Below, in pieces: positions 27,851 to 36,452 of a stretch of 64,000 nt of DNA (its first letter is position 1; each line of letters opens with the position of its first letter). The stretch covers positions 1,410,273 to 1,474,272 of the forward strand of contig CAWJLE010000001.1 in NCBI GenBank assembly GCA_963843645.1, in the 5' to 3' direction. The translations under genes were made by a program, and so were the position numbers. This stretch comes from CAWJLE01 sp963843645. Lineage in GTDB: Bacteria > Chloroflexota > Anaerolineae > DAOTYC01. The notes beneath the pieces are model-generated. The model had not been told where the DNA came from. It made no database searches and worked only from the letters and a program-made list of their open reading frames with translations.

Positions 27851-28849
27851 TTAGCTCGAGTATCCTGTCGGGTAGGCCTGGTGCCATTCCCAGGCCGAGC
27901 GAATGATGGCTTCCAACTGGGGATATTTCGGCTGCCACCCCAGCTCCCTCACGATTCGCTCGGAACTGGCGACGAGCACGGGCGCATCCCCTGGACGACG
28001 AGGAACCTCCACAGCCGGGATCGAATGCCCTGTGACGTGTCGGGCCGCGTCGATCACCTCGCGAACGGAGTAGCCCTTGCCGTTGCCCAGGTTGTAGGTC
28101 AGGCTCGGCCGCTCACCCAGCGCCTCCAGCGCCAGCAGATGGGCTGACGCCAGATCGTAGATGTGGATGTAGTCCCTGACGCAAGTCCCGTCCGGAGTCG
28201 GATAATCGGTACCGAAAATGCTGACTTCTTTGCGGCGCCCCAGTGGGACTTGCAAGACCAGCGGGATCAGGTGTGTTTCCGGGTGATGGTCCTCGCCGCG
28301 CGAACCGAAGGCCCCCGCCGCGTTGAAATAGCGCAGAGCAGCATATCGCAGGCCGTGGATTTCTCCAAACCAGCGCAGCATGCGCTCGACCATCAGTTTG
28401 GTCTCGCCGTAGGTATTGGCGGGACCAAGCGGGTTGTCCTCACGGATGACGTCGAGGTTCAGCTCCCCGCTTGCGGTGCGATCACTATACACGGCGGCGG
28501 TCGACGACAGCACGAAGCGCCGTACGCCGTGCGTGATGGCCGCCTCGATCAGATTGAGGCTGTTGCTGACGTTGTTCCGGAAATACATCGCCGGCTTCTC
28601 CATCGATTCGCCGGCTTGTATGAACGAGGCGAAATGCATGACCGCATCGAATGGGTGGTGATCGAACACGGCGTTCAGCGCGCCCAGGTCGTCCAGGCTG
28701 GCCTGAACGAAGACGGCCGCCTCCGGCGCTGACGTGCGGTGCCCGGTGATCAGGCTGTCGAAAATGACGACTTCGTGACCGGCCGCCAGCAGCTCGCTCG
28801 CCACGACGCTGCCGATATACCCACATCCTCCTGTGACTAGAATCCTCAA
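27851..28849 (-). CDS. galE: UDP-glucose 4-epimerase
   Basis: This enzyme interconverts UDP-glucose and UDP-galactose. The 332-residue protein has the NAD-binding ILVTGGCGYIGSVVASELL, SSTAAVY with the catalytic Ser/Thr, and YGETK with the catalytic Tyr and Lys. It also has RYFNAAGA and the substrate-binding FGTDYPTPDGTCVRDYIHI. The start is TTG, supported by GAGGAGG about ten bases upstream. It is read with the two glycosyltransferases, which probably use its product. A very common variant, a bifunctional hexosamine epimerase, cannot be ruled out. Confidence 0.93.
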   Translation of the reverse strand: MRILVTGGCGYIGSVVASELLAAGHEVVIFDSLITGHRTSAPEAAVFVQASLDDLGALNAVFDHHPFDAVMHFASFIQAGESMEKPAMYFRNNVSNSLNLIEAAITHGVRRFVLSSTAAVYSDRTASGELNLDVIREDNPLGPANTYGETKLMVERMLRWFGEIHGLRYAALRYFNAAGAFGSRGEDHHPETHLIPLVLQVPLGRRKEVSIFGTDYPTPDGTCVRDYIHIYDLASAHLLALEALGERPSLTYNLGNGKGYSVREVIDAARHVTGHSIPAVEVPRRPGDAPVLVASSERIVRELGWQPKYPQLEAIIRSAWEWHQAYPTGYSS

Positions 28850-28898
28850 GCGGTGGTCTCCTCCTCGAAGAAACTGGATAGTTGAGCGGGCGGGCGGG

Positions 28899-30548
28899 TC
28901 ACTGCACTACCCGGAAGCGATCCGCCCCGAGGGTGCCGGGCAAAGCCGCGGGCGGAAGGGTTCCACTCGCGTCGGCTTGCCAGATCTCCGGCCCTTTCGC
29001 GCCCCACACCTGGTAGTAGACGGCCTGGCCGTCCACAGACCACTGCGGGAACTCGCGGCCGATGATGTTTTTCGCGTCGAGCGCCACGCGCCCGGAGCCG
29101 TCACTGTTCATGACCCACAACTCGTACTTTGGCTGGCCGGAGACCCGCGGGCAGGCGGGGGACACTGACGGCCAGGACAGAGCGATCACTCGGTTGCCGT
29201 CCGGCGAGATTTGCCCCTCGGTGTCGGACCAGCAGGCCGGCGTCAGCAGCGTCGGCGCCGTCTTGCCGTCGGTCGGGATGCGCATCAGCACGCTATAGCT
29301 GTGATCGCGACGGTTCTGCGGCCCCGCTTGCGCTGGGACAGGCGTGACAGGCGGAATCTCGGTGTAGCCATCGCCCAGAAGCCAGGAACCGTCGGGGGAG
29401 ACGTCATACAACGTTCCGGACAGTGGCAGCAAGCGGGGCGCGCCGCCGGTGATCGGCACACTCAGCCACTGGGACAGGGCCAGGCCGCCGGGACCGCTGA
29501 ACGCGTAGACCAGCTCCTGGCCACCGGGCTGCCAGTCTGCGAACGTAACGCCCTGATTCGGTCCCCCATCGCCGCGTACGACCTGGCGCATATCCGATCC
29601 GTCCGGCGCGCTCGTCCACAACCCCAGATTCATGGGTGGCGCGCCCGGCAGGGGCATAGATTCGGCAACGAAAGCCAGCCGGTCGCCGGTCGGCGACCAC
29701 TTCGGCAGGCGGAAACGCCAGCCCGGCCGTGGTGGCGCGATCTTGCGCTGCTGACCGCCGATCTCCGCTTCGAAAATGTACGGGCTGCCGGTCAGCGTAT
29801 AGGCCAGCCAGGCTCCGCGGTCCCCTTGGGCTCCGCTCACGGATACATCGAAGGACGTAATGAGGGCCGTGACGTTGCTCTTGCCCGCCATTGTGATCGG
29901 GAACGATTGCCCAACACCCCAGCCCATAACCTTGCTCTGGCGGAACCCCTGGCTGTCGTTGAGCCAGACGAGTTCCGGCGCGCCCGCGGCGCGCGTTGGC
30001 TGGGTCGGAGTGAGCACACCTCCCAAGAGAGGCTCAGTCGGCGCCGGGCCTGACGAGGGCAGCGCGGTGGGCGTGGGTCGAGGCGTCGACGTCGGGGCCG
30101 GCGCTTCCATTGGGGACATCTCAGGGGTGATCGCGTTCAGCTCCGGAGTCTCCGTTTCTTCCGGCGTCGGGAACACAATGGTCACGCTCGGAAGCACCGC
30201 GGGCGTCGCGATCGGCTCGTCTGCGGCGGTTGACTCGACTGCCCCAGCCTGCATCGTCGGCGTCAGAATCGGGGCGGAGCTGATATCGAGGGGCGTCGCC
30301 GTGGCTTCCGCGGTTTGGGTGGTGGTCAGGGCGATCGTCAGCGGGGCAGTCAGATCTGCGGTCTGGGCGATCGTCTCGGGAGCCGGCTGTCCGACGCTCG
30401 TGTCGGCCAGCGCCGAGCCGGGCGAACCGGCGGGACGAGACACGATGTGATTCAGAACCGATAGGCCCGATGAGCCGAAATTGCAGGCCGTCAGCGCCAC
30501 AGCGACCACGACCAGCACGGCACTGGTTGCTAGGGACCGTTTCAGCAT
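28899..30548 (-). CDS. Lipoprotein with Pro/Thr-rich stalk and TolB-like propeller
   Basis: The 549-residue protein starts with a lipoprotein signal (VLVVVAVALTACNFG, Cys in the LTAC lipobox). A low-complexity Thr/Pro/Ala stalk of about 160 residues follows, and then repeated beta-propeller blades such as RLPKWSPTGDRLAFVAESMP and QISPDGNRVIALSWPS. The WSPTGD/SPDG motifs are those of TolB/WD40-type PD40 repeats. ATG 30548 has AAAGGAGG. It is likely a surface-anchored binding or sensing protein; no enzyme motif is seen. It is separated from galE by a short gap. Confidence 0.8.
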   Translation of the reverse strand: MLKRSLATSAVLVVVAVALTACNFGSSGLSVLNHIVSRPAGSPGSALADTSVGQPAPETIAQTADLTAPLTIALTTTQTAEATATPLDISSAPILTPTMQAGAVESTAADEPIATPAVLPSVTIVFPTPEETETPELNAITPEMSPMEAPAPTSTPRPTPTALPSSGPAPTEPLLGGVLTPTQPTRAAGAPELVWLNDSQGFRQSKVMGWGVGQSFPITMAGKSNVTALITSFDVSVSGAQGDRGAWLAYTLTGSPYIFEAEIGGQQRKIAPPRPGWRFRLPKWSPTGDRLAFVAESMPLPGAPPMNLGLWTSAPDGSDMRQVVRGDGGPNQGVTFADWQPGGQELVYAFSGPGGLALSQWLSVPITGGAPRLLPLSGTLYDVSPDGSWLLGDGYTEIPPVTPVPAQAGPQNRRDHSYSVLMRIPTDGKTAPTLLTPACWSDTEGQISPDGNRVIALSWPSVSPACPRVSGQPKYELWVMNSDGSGRVALDAKNIIGREFPQWSVDGQAVYYQVWGAKGPEIWQADASGTLPPAALPGTLGADRFRVVQ

Positions 30549-30663
30549 GGCCGTACCTCCTTTTATATGGTGCAGCAATGGGAGTGTATGAAAGCAGGCT
30601 AACCTCACGTTGCGTCCCAACGACACAAATTACCAGACTGTGCCACTAGCTAATAAGGGCGGG

Positions 30664-32466
30664 TCATTCCTCCTCGAGGCTCAGGACGGACATGAAGGCC
30701 TCTTGCGGAATGTCGACGTTGCCGATCCGCTTCATTCGGCGTTTCCCTTCCTTCTGCTTCTCCAACAGCTTCTTCTTGCGTGTGATGTCGCCGCCGTAAC
30801 ACTTGGCCAGCACGTTCTTGCGCATGGCTTTCACGTTGGCGCGCGAGATGACGCGCTTGCCCACGGCGGCCTGGATGGCCACGTCGAACAACTGGCGTGG
30901 GATGACTCCTTTCATGCGGCTGACCAGCGCCTGCCCGCGATGATATGCCTGGTCGCGGTGCACGATGACCGACAGCGCATCGACCGGCGTCCCGCCCACC
31001 CAGACCTCGAGCTTCACCAGATCACTGGCGCGGTACTCGTGGAAGGAATAATCCAACGAGGCGTAGCCGCGAGACTTCGACTTCAGTTGATCGTAGAAAT
31101 CCACCAGTATCTCGACCAGGGGGATTTCGAAATTAAGCATGACGCGCTTCTCGTCCAGGTACTCCATCTTCTCAAACACGCCACGGCGCTTGGTCACCAT
31201 GTCCATCAGCGGTCCGATGAAATCCGTGGGGGTGAAGACCTGGATCTTCATCCACGGCTCGCGGATCTCCTCGATAGTCTCTTCCGGAGGAAGATCGACC
31301 GGGCTGTTGATCACGATGGTTTCGCCCCCGCGCATGGCCACCTGGTATTCCACGCTGGGCGCCGTGGCGATGAGGTTCAGGTCGTATTCGCGCTCCAGTC
31401 GTTCCTGGATGATGTCCATGTGGAACAAGCCCAGGAACCCGCAGCGGAAGCCGAATCCCAGGGCCTGCGACGTCTCCGGTACGAAGCTCAATGAGGCGTC
31501 GTTTAGCTGCAGTTTCTCCAGGGCTTCGCGTAGTGGCTTGTAGTCTTCGCTCTCGGACGGGTAGAACCCGGCGAATACCATCGGCTTGACGGGACGGTAG
31601 CCGGGCAGCGCGCTGACCTCGCGCGTCGCATCCAACGTGATCGTGTCGCCGACGTGGAGGTCGGACACCGTCTTGAGACCGGTAGCGATGTAGCCCACCT
31701 CGCCCGCCACCAGCTTCTCCACCGGCTGCATGCCCGGAACGAACACGCCGATCTCGACCGGCTCCAGCGTGTGCTGCTTGGCCATCAAGTAGAGAAGGTC
31801 GCCCTTGCTCACTTCTCCGTCTACGACGCGCACGTAGGCGATCACGCCCTTGTAGGAATCGTAGTGCGAGTCGAACACCAGCGCGCGGAGGGGTTTTTCC
31901 TCCAGCCCGCTTGGCGGAGGGATGCGCTGAACCACTGCGTCCAGGACCTCGGGGACCCCTCGTCCTTCCTTGGCGGATACGAACAGCGCGTCAGCGGCCA
32001 TGATCCCAGTCAGGTCTTCGATCTCCTGCGCGACGGCCGCTGGGTTCGCCGAAGCGAGGTCGATCTTGTTGACGACGGGGACGATCGTCAGGTCGTAATC
32101 GAGAGCGAGGTAGAGGTTCGCCAACGTCTGCGCTTCGACACCTTGAGTCGCGTCCACGACCAACAGCGCGCCCTCGCAGGCGGCCAAAGAGCGGGACACC
32201 TCGTACGTGAAGTCGACGTGGCCCGGCGTATCGATCAAGTTCAGCTCGTACTCCTGCTCATCTTTGGCTTTGTACATCATGCGCACGGCGGAGGACTTGA
32301 TGGTCACGCCCTTTTCCCGCTCCAGGTCCATGCTGTCCAAAACCTGGTCGGTCATGTCGCGTCGACTGACGGTGCCGGTGATCTCCAGCAGACGATCGGC
32401 CAGCGTCGACTTGCCGTGGTCGATGTGCGCGATGATACAGAAGTTGCGTATATTCTGAGAATGCAT
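30664..32466 (-). CDS. lepA: Elongation factor 4 (LepA)
   Basis: LepA is a ribosome-associated translational GTPase that acts on stalled or mistranslocated ribosomes. The intact 600-residue protein has the P-loop IIAHIDHGKSTLADRLLE, switch region motif GVTIKSSAVRM, G3 IDTPGHVDFTYEV and G4 VVNKIDLA. The LepA-specific C-terminal domain ends with KMKRIGNVDIPQEAF. No frameshift is present. It is transcribed away from the dcw cluster, from a promoter in the shared 32467-32776 region. Confidence 0.97.
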   Translation of the reverse strand: MHSQNIRNFCIIAHIDHGKSTLADRLLEITGTVSRRDMTDQVLDSMDLEREKGVTIKSSAVRMMYKAKDEQEYELNLIDTPGHVDFTYEVSRSLAACEGALLVVDATQGVEAQTLANLYLALDYDLTIVPVVNKIDLASANPAAVAQEIEDLTGIMAADALFVSAKEGRGVPEVLDAVVQRIPPPSGLEEKPLRALVFDSHYDSYKGVIAYVRVVDGEVSKGDLLYLMAKQHTLEPVEIGVFVPGMQPVEKLVAGEVGYIATGLKTVSDLHVGDTITLDATREVSALPGYRPVKPMVFAGFYPSESEDYKPLREALEKLQLNDASLSFVPETSQALGFGFRCGFLGLFHMDIIQERLEREYDLNLIATAPSVEYQVAMRGGETIVINSPVDLPPEETIEEIREPWMKIQVFTPTDFIGPLMDMVTKRRGVFEKMEYLDEKRVMLNFEIPLVEILVDFYDQLKSKSRGYASLDYSFHEYRASDLVKLEVWVGGTPVDALSVIVHRDQAYHRGQALVSRMKGVIPRQLFDVAIQAAVGKRVISRANVKAMRKNVLAKCYGGDITRKKKLLEKQKEGKRRMKRIGNVDIPQEAFMSVLSLEEE

Positions 32467-32525
32467 ATATACCGATAGCCCAATCTATCAAGTGACTCGT
32501 CGCGAAAAACAGTTTGACTGCCGCC

Positions 32526-32531
32526 ATTATA
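32526..32531 (-). promoter_or_regulatory. Putative lepA -10 element
   Basis: TATAAT on the minus strand lies about 60 bases upstream of the lepA ATG, within AGTGTATAATGG. The -35 region is weak (TTTTCG, 17 bases ahead). It is divergent from the mraZ promoter. Confidence 0.4.
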
Positions 32532-32667
32532 CACTAATTTGGTGGAAACGAAAAAATGATGTAAACTTTGTAATTACCATTGCAGTTACCTGGGAGCGCC
32601 GCCGTGCCCGCTTCGAGAATCCGGACCCCGGCTACCTTAAAAAACCAAACTCCGGTCATGTACCCCC

Positions 32668-32696
32668 TAGACAATTTGTTAGAGTAAGTGTATAAT
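32668..32696 (+). promoter_or_regulatory. Promoter of the dcw cluster
   Basis: TAGACA (32668-32673) and TATAAT (32691-32696) are spaced by 17 bases, a near-consensus sigma-70 promoter. It lies about 80 bases ahead of mraZ, and the start of transcription would fall at or just before the GTGG repeats at 32704. Confidence 0.75.
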
Positions 32697-32703
32697 AGGA
32701 CTA

Positions 32704-32727
32704 GTGGGGAAATGTGGATTAAAGTGG
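32704..32727 (+). promoter_or_regulatory. Putative MraZ operator
   Basis: Three direct copies of GTGG begin at 32704, 32714 and 32724, exactly ten bases apart, directly behind the -10 element. MraZ is known to bind tandem G-rich repeats with one-helical-turn spacing in its own promoter, so this fits autorepression of the dcw cluster. Confidence 0.6.
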
Positions 32728-32776
32728 TGTTTCCGCTCACCGTTTTGGGAATAACTAAGGAGAATTTCGGACACTC

Positions 32777-33217
32777 ATGTTCCTTGGTGAGTACGAGCAC
32801 ACACTGGATGACAAGGGACGGTTGTTCGTTCCGGCCAAGTATCGTGAGGAATGCCGACCGGGGGTGGTTGTCACCCGCGGATTCGAGCGTTGTTTGTATA
32901 TTTACACGACTGACGGGTGGAAGACGCTGGCGTCAGGGTTGGAGAACCTGCCGCCAAACAAGAAAGACACCCGTTCGTTTATTCGGTTTCTGTGCTCCGG
33001 AGCCACCGACCTGGTTCCGGACCGACAGGGGCGTATATTGGTACCGAGTTTTCTGCGTGCGTTCGCCGGGCTGAACGCAGACGTGATTGTAATCGGCGCT
33101 TACGACCATCTCGAGGTCTGGGCGGCAGACGAATGGCGGAAGGTGCGCGAAGAGGTGGAGCAAAACGCCGAGGCAATTGCGGAAGAGATTGAGTTCAGAT
33201 TTTCAGCCATCCGTTGA
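32777..33217 (+). CDS. mraZ: Transcriptional regulator MraZ
   Basis: MraZ is an AbrB-like ring-forming DNA-binding protein that represses the dcw cluster. The 146-residue protein has two SpoVT/AbrB repeats, FLGEYEHTLDDKGRLFVPAK near the N-terminus and ATDLVPDRQGRILVPSFLRA near residue 75, each with the DxxGR motif. It ends with EEIEFRFSAIR. AAGGAGA lies somewhat far (about 14 bases) from the ATG. Its 3' end overlaps rsmH by 41 bases. Confidence 0.95.
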   Translation: MFLGEYEHTLDDKGRLFVPAKYREECRPGVVVTRGFERCLYIYTTDGWKTLASGLENLPPNKKDTRSFIRFLCSGATDLVPDRQGRILVPSFLRAFAGLNADVIVIGAYDHLEVWAADEWRKVREEVEQNAEAIAEEIEFRFSAIR

Positions 33218-34136
33218 TTCCCCCGCGGGAGAGCACATCCCCGTTCTCCTGCAGGAGGTCCTGGAGGGCTTGCAGGTCAAGCCCAGCGGTTTGTATGTTG
33301 ACGCAACAACTGGGGCAGGCGGTCACAGCAAGGCGATTCTAAATGCCTCTGCCCCAGACGGACGCGTGCTTTGTGTCGATGCGGATCCCGGCGCACTGGC
33401 TGCGGCCCGGCGGAATCTGGCGGACTTTGCCTCCCGAGTCACGTTTGTTAACGCCAATTTCTCCGAGCTGAAGACAGTCGCCACGCAGAACGGCTTCGAT
33501 CGTGTCGATGGAATTCTCTTTGATCTGGGAGTGTCCTCCCTACAGCTCGACAGTGCTGAGCGCGGTTTCTCTTTCCAACATGACGGCCCATTAGACATGC
33601 GCCTTTCCGGCGAGGGGCCGTCAGCCGCCGACCTGGTCAATTCGTTACCTGAGGCAGACCTGGCGGACATCATCTGGCAGTATGGGGAAGAGAGGCAGTC
33701 GCGGCGGATCGCGCGGGCCATCGTGGCCCATCGTCCCATCCGCACCACCGGTGAGCTGGCCCAGATCATCACGCAAGTCAAGCACGGGCGAGAGAGAATC
33801 CATCCTGCGACCCGAACGTTCCAGGCTCTACGGATAGAAGTCAACCAGGAGCTGGAGGTCCTCGAAGCGGTTCTGCCGATAGCGGTTGAGTTGCTGGTTC
33901 CGGGCGGAAGGTTGGCGGTCATTACTTTCCATTCGTTGGAAGACCGCATCGTGAAGCAGTTTTTCCGTACGGAGAGTCAGGAATGTGTATGTCCTCCCCG
34001 AGTGCTGGCTTGCTCCTGCAACCACAGGGCAAGTCTTCACGTGTTGAACCGAAGGCCTATCGAGGCTTCGGCCGAAGAACTGAGCCGGAACCGGCGTAGC
34101 CGCAGCGCGAAGCTGCGGGTCGTGTCACGCCTCTGA
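33177..34136 (+). CDS. rsmH: 16S rRNA m4C1402 methyltransferase
   Basis: RsmH (MraW) methylates N4 of C1402 in 16S rRNA. The 319-residue protein has EHIPVLLQEVLEGL, the SAM motif YVDATTGAGGHSKAIL, the acidic VLCVDADPGAL, ILFDLGVSSLQLD and the conserved FHSLEDRIVKQFFR. The start is TTG inside the 3' end of mraZ, either 33177 or 33189; the family begins around HIPVL so either is acceptable. The position second in the dcw cluster is canonical. Confidence 0.95.
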   Translation: MRKRLSSDFQPSVDSPAGEHIPVLLQEVLEGLQVKPSGLYVDATTGAGGHSKAILNASAPDGRVLCVDADPGALAAARRNLADFASRVTFVNANFSELKTVATQNGFDRVDGILFDLGVSSLQLDSAERGFSFQHDGPLDMRLSGEGPSAADLVNSLPEADLADIIWQYGEERQSRRIARAIVAHRPIRTTGELAQIITQVKHGRERIHPATRTFQALRIEVNQELEVLEAVLPIAVELLVPGGRLAVITFHSLEDRIVKQFFRTESQECVCPPRVLACSCNHRASLHVLNRRPIEASAEELSRNRRSRSAKLRVVSRL

Positions 34137-34202
34137 AGTGCTCCGTTCCAGCCGATCCGTCAGGCCTGACCATGTTTGCCTGACCCTGTGGAGACCCCGT
34201 CC

Positions 34203-34695
34203 ATGAGCAGCAAGCCACTGAACTTTTCTGGTCACCCGCTTCTGGGGAAGTGAAAACAAGCAACCGTCGTGGGCCCTCGATGCCAGAACGGCAGCCGGGC
34301 TATTGCTGTGCATCCTGCTCTTCAGCCTGGTGGGCTGGCTCTACCTGGCGCAGGCAAGCCAGATGGCAGCCACCGGCTTTCACATGAATGAAACCGTGCG
34401 CGAAATCGAAAGACTCGAGCGAGAAAATGCCCTGCTTCGGTACAAGATTGCCGAGCTGGAGACTTTGCCGCGCATTGAGGCCAGGGCGCGCCAGTTAGGA
34501 CTGGGACCGATGACCCGGATGACGTATCTCGTCATCCCTGACACGATGAAGGCCCCACCGATGGCGGCGTTGAGCGCGTCGTTGTTGCCCGGCGATGCAG
34601 GCACCGGTGCGGCGGATTCTGGGGCGCTAGCCGGGCTCTTGAAGTTTTGGGATGACGTCCAGGCCGAATTCCACGCGTGGGTGGGTACGTCATGA
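34203..34695 (+). CDS. ftsL: FtsL/DivIC-like division protein, frameshift near the start
   Basis: This is a small bitopic protein with one membrane helix (LLLCILLFSLVGWLYLAQ), followed by a leucine-zipper-like coiled coil EIERLERENALLRYKIAELE and a short outer domain. I place the start at ATG 34203 (MSSKPLNFSGHPLLGK), which has TGGAGA upstream; a frame change near 34250 joins it to SENKQPSWALDARTAAG. Without repair only a TTG start at 34303 inside the helix is available, which would cut the membrane anchor. Its stop overlaps the ftsI start as ATGA. Position between rsmH and ftsI supports the FtsL call; sequence alone gives only the class. Confidence 0.65.
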
Positions 34696-36452
34696 TTGCC
34701 AAGGGCGCGCGGCCGGAGCCGCTGGCTAATCCAACTGAGACAGAAGAACGCCCCGGCAGGTCGACCCGGCGTTTTTGGGTTGTGGCGGCGGTGCTCGTCG
34801 GCTTCGCTGTCGTCATGGTTTTCCAGCTATTTCGTTGGCAGGTGGCCGAGCACGGCCAGATGGTGGCTCTGGCGGAAGCGCAGAACGTCGGCACGGGCCT
34901 GGAAGAAATTCGCCTCCGAGGGCGAATCATGGACTCAAAACAGAACCTGCTGGCGGTCGACATCTTCGAGTATTCACTGTACGCGAGCCGGAGGGAAACG
35001 ACCGCCGGCCATCGGCTCGAGGAGGACTGCGCGCAGATCGCACCCGTCGTCGGCATGTCGGCAGCGGACATTGAGGCAACGATTGCCAACGGCAAAGAAT
35101 ACCAGCTGATCGCGACTCACATTCCGCAAGAGAGGCGCGAAGTCTACGACGCCCTGGATCCGCAGCCGATCGGCTTTCACCTGGACATCACGCCCAAGCG
35201 GGTGTACCCGAACGGTCCGCTCGCAGCGCACGTGCTGGGTTTTGTGAACGCGGTGCATCAGGGCTATTATGGGCTGGAGCAATACTACGACGACAAGCTG
35301 GTCGGAGAGACGCCATCCATCCCGGCGGACGTGAGGGACGATCCGATCCTGGCGCTCTGCAACCCGGTCGAGACCAAACCGGGCGAGGAGTTGGTCCTGA
35401 CGATCGACCGCGCCATCCAGTACATTGCCGAAAAAGAGCTGATTGCCGCGCTGCGCACGTACCAGGCCCCCAGTGGCTCGCTCATCGTCATGGACCCGCG
35501 CACCGGGGCTATCATGGCCATGGCCTCGTACCCGAGCTTCGACCCCACCCACTTCGCCAGCACTCCGGCCGAAAACATGATGAATCCGGCCGTGAGCCTG
35601 CAGTACGAGCCGGGGTCGGTCTTCAAGATGGTGACCATGGCGGCCGGCCTGGACGCGGGAGTCGTCAAGCCCACGACCACGATCATCGACACTGGCAAGA
35701 TGGAAGTCGGCGGCCGCGAAATCTACGACTGGGACCGCGCGGCGCACGGCAAGGTGGACATGACCGACGTCCTCGCCCAGTCGCTCAACATCGGCGCGGC
35801 TACCGTGGCGGTGAATCTGGGCAAGGATCGATTTTACAATTACGTTCGCCGGTTTGGCTTTGGGCGGCTGACCGACGTCGACCTGGCCGAAGAGGGCCCC
35901 GGCACTTTGAAGCTGCCGGGCAACAGCGACTGGCACGAATCTGACCTGGGAGCGAATGCCTTCGGCCAGGCCATCGCCGTGACTCCGCTGCAGATGGTAC
36001 GGTCCATCGCCGCGATCGCGAATCGCGGTCTCGTCATGCAACCGTACGTGGTGGGCAAGATCATCGATGGGGACGAGGTGACCGAGATAAAGCCAACGGT
36101 GGTGCGCCGGGCGATCAGTACCGATACGGCCGAAACCCTGACATCGATGCTCGTGGAAGCCCTTCGCCGCGAGACGCAGCTGGCTCTCGTGCCGGGATAT
36201 CTGATCGCCGGGAAGACCGGCACTGCCGAGATTCCTACACCCGGCGGCTACATGTCGGACGACACGATCGCATCGTTCATCGGCTATGCACCGGCGCACG
36301 ATCCCAGATTCATCGTGCTGGTTAAGATCGACAAACCTAAGGCCTCGCCCTGGGGTTCCAAAGTGGCTGCGCCTGTTTTCCGGCGGGTCGCAGAGCAGCT
36401 GTTCAATTATCTGGACATACCGCCTGACAATGTCACGCTGGCGTCGCACTAG
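34692..36452 (+). CDS. ftsI: Division-type class B penicillin-binding protein
   Basis: FtsI is the septal peptidoglycan transpeptidase. The protein is about 586 residues, with one N-terminal membrane helix (VVAAVLVGFAVVMVFQLFRW), a dimerisation domain, and a transpeptidase domain. The active-site motifs are SxxK in YEPGSVFKMVTM, SxN in LAQSLNIGAATV and KTG in GKTGTAEIPT. The frame is intact. ATG 34692 overlaps the ftsL stop. No PASTA domain is present at the C-terminus. It partners with FtsW encoded at 40334. Confidence 0.95.
   Translation: MIAKGARPEPLANPTETEERPGRSTRRFWVVAAVLVGFAVVMVFQLFRWQVAEHGQMVALAEAQNVGTGLEEIRLRGRIMDSKQNLLAVDIFEYSLYASRRETTAGHRLEEDCAQIAPVVGMSAADIEATIANGKEYQLIATHIPQERREVYDALDPQPIGFHLDITPKRVYPNGPLAAHVLGFVNAVHQGYYGLEQYYDDKLVGETPSIPADVRDDPILALCNPVETKPGEELVLTIDRAIQYIAEKELIAALRTYQAPSGSLIVMDPRTGAIMAMASYPSFDPTHFASTPAENMMNPAVSLQYEPGSVFKMVTMAAGLDAGVVKPTTTIIDTGKMEVGGREIYDWDRAAHGKVDMTDVLAQSLNIGAATVAVNLGKDRFYNYVRRFGFGRLTDVDLAEEGPGTLKLPGNSDWHESDLGANAFGQAIAVTPLQMVRSIAAIANRGLVMQPYVVGKIIDGDEVTEIKPTVVRRAISTDTAETLTSMLVEALRRETQLALVPGYLIAGKTGTAEIPTPGGYMSDDTIASFIGYAPAHDPRFIVLVKIDKPKASPWGSKVAAPVFRRVAEQLFNYLDIPPDNVTLASH

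Noticed and set aside
32534..32800. 88-codon minus-strand frame in the lepA-mraZ gap
   Set aside because: It runs over the mraZ promoter and operator and has no protein-like features.
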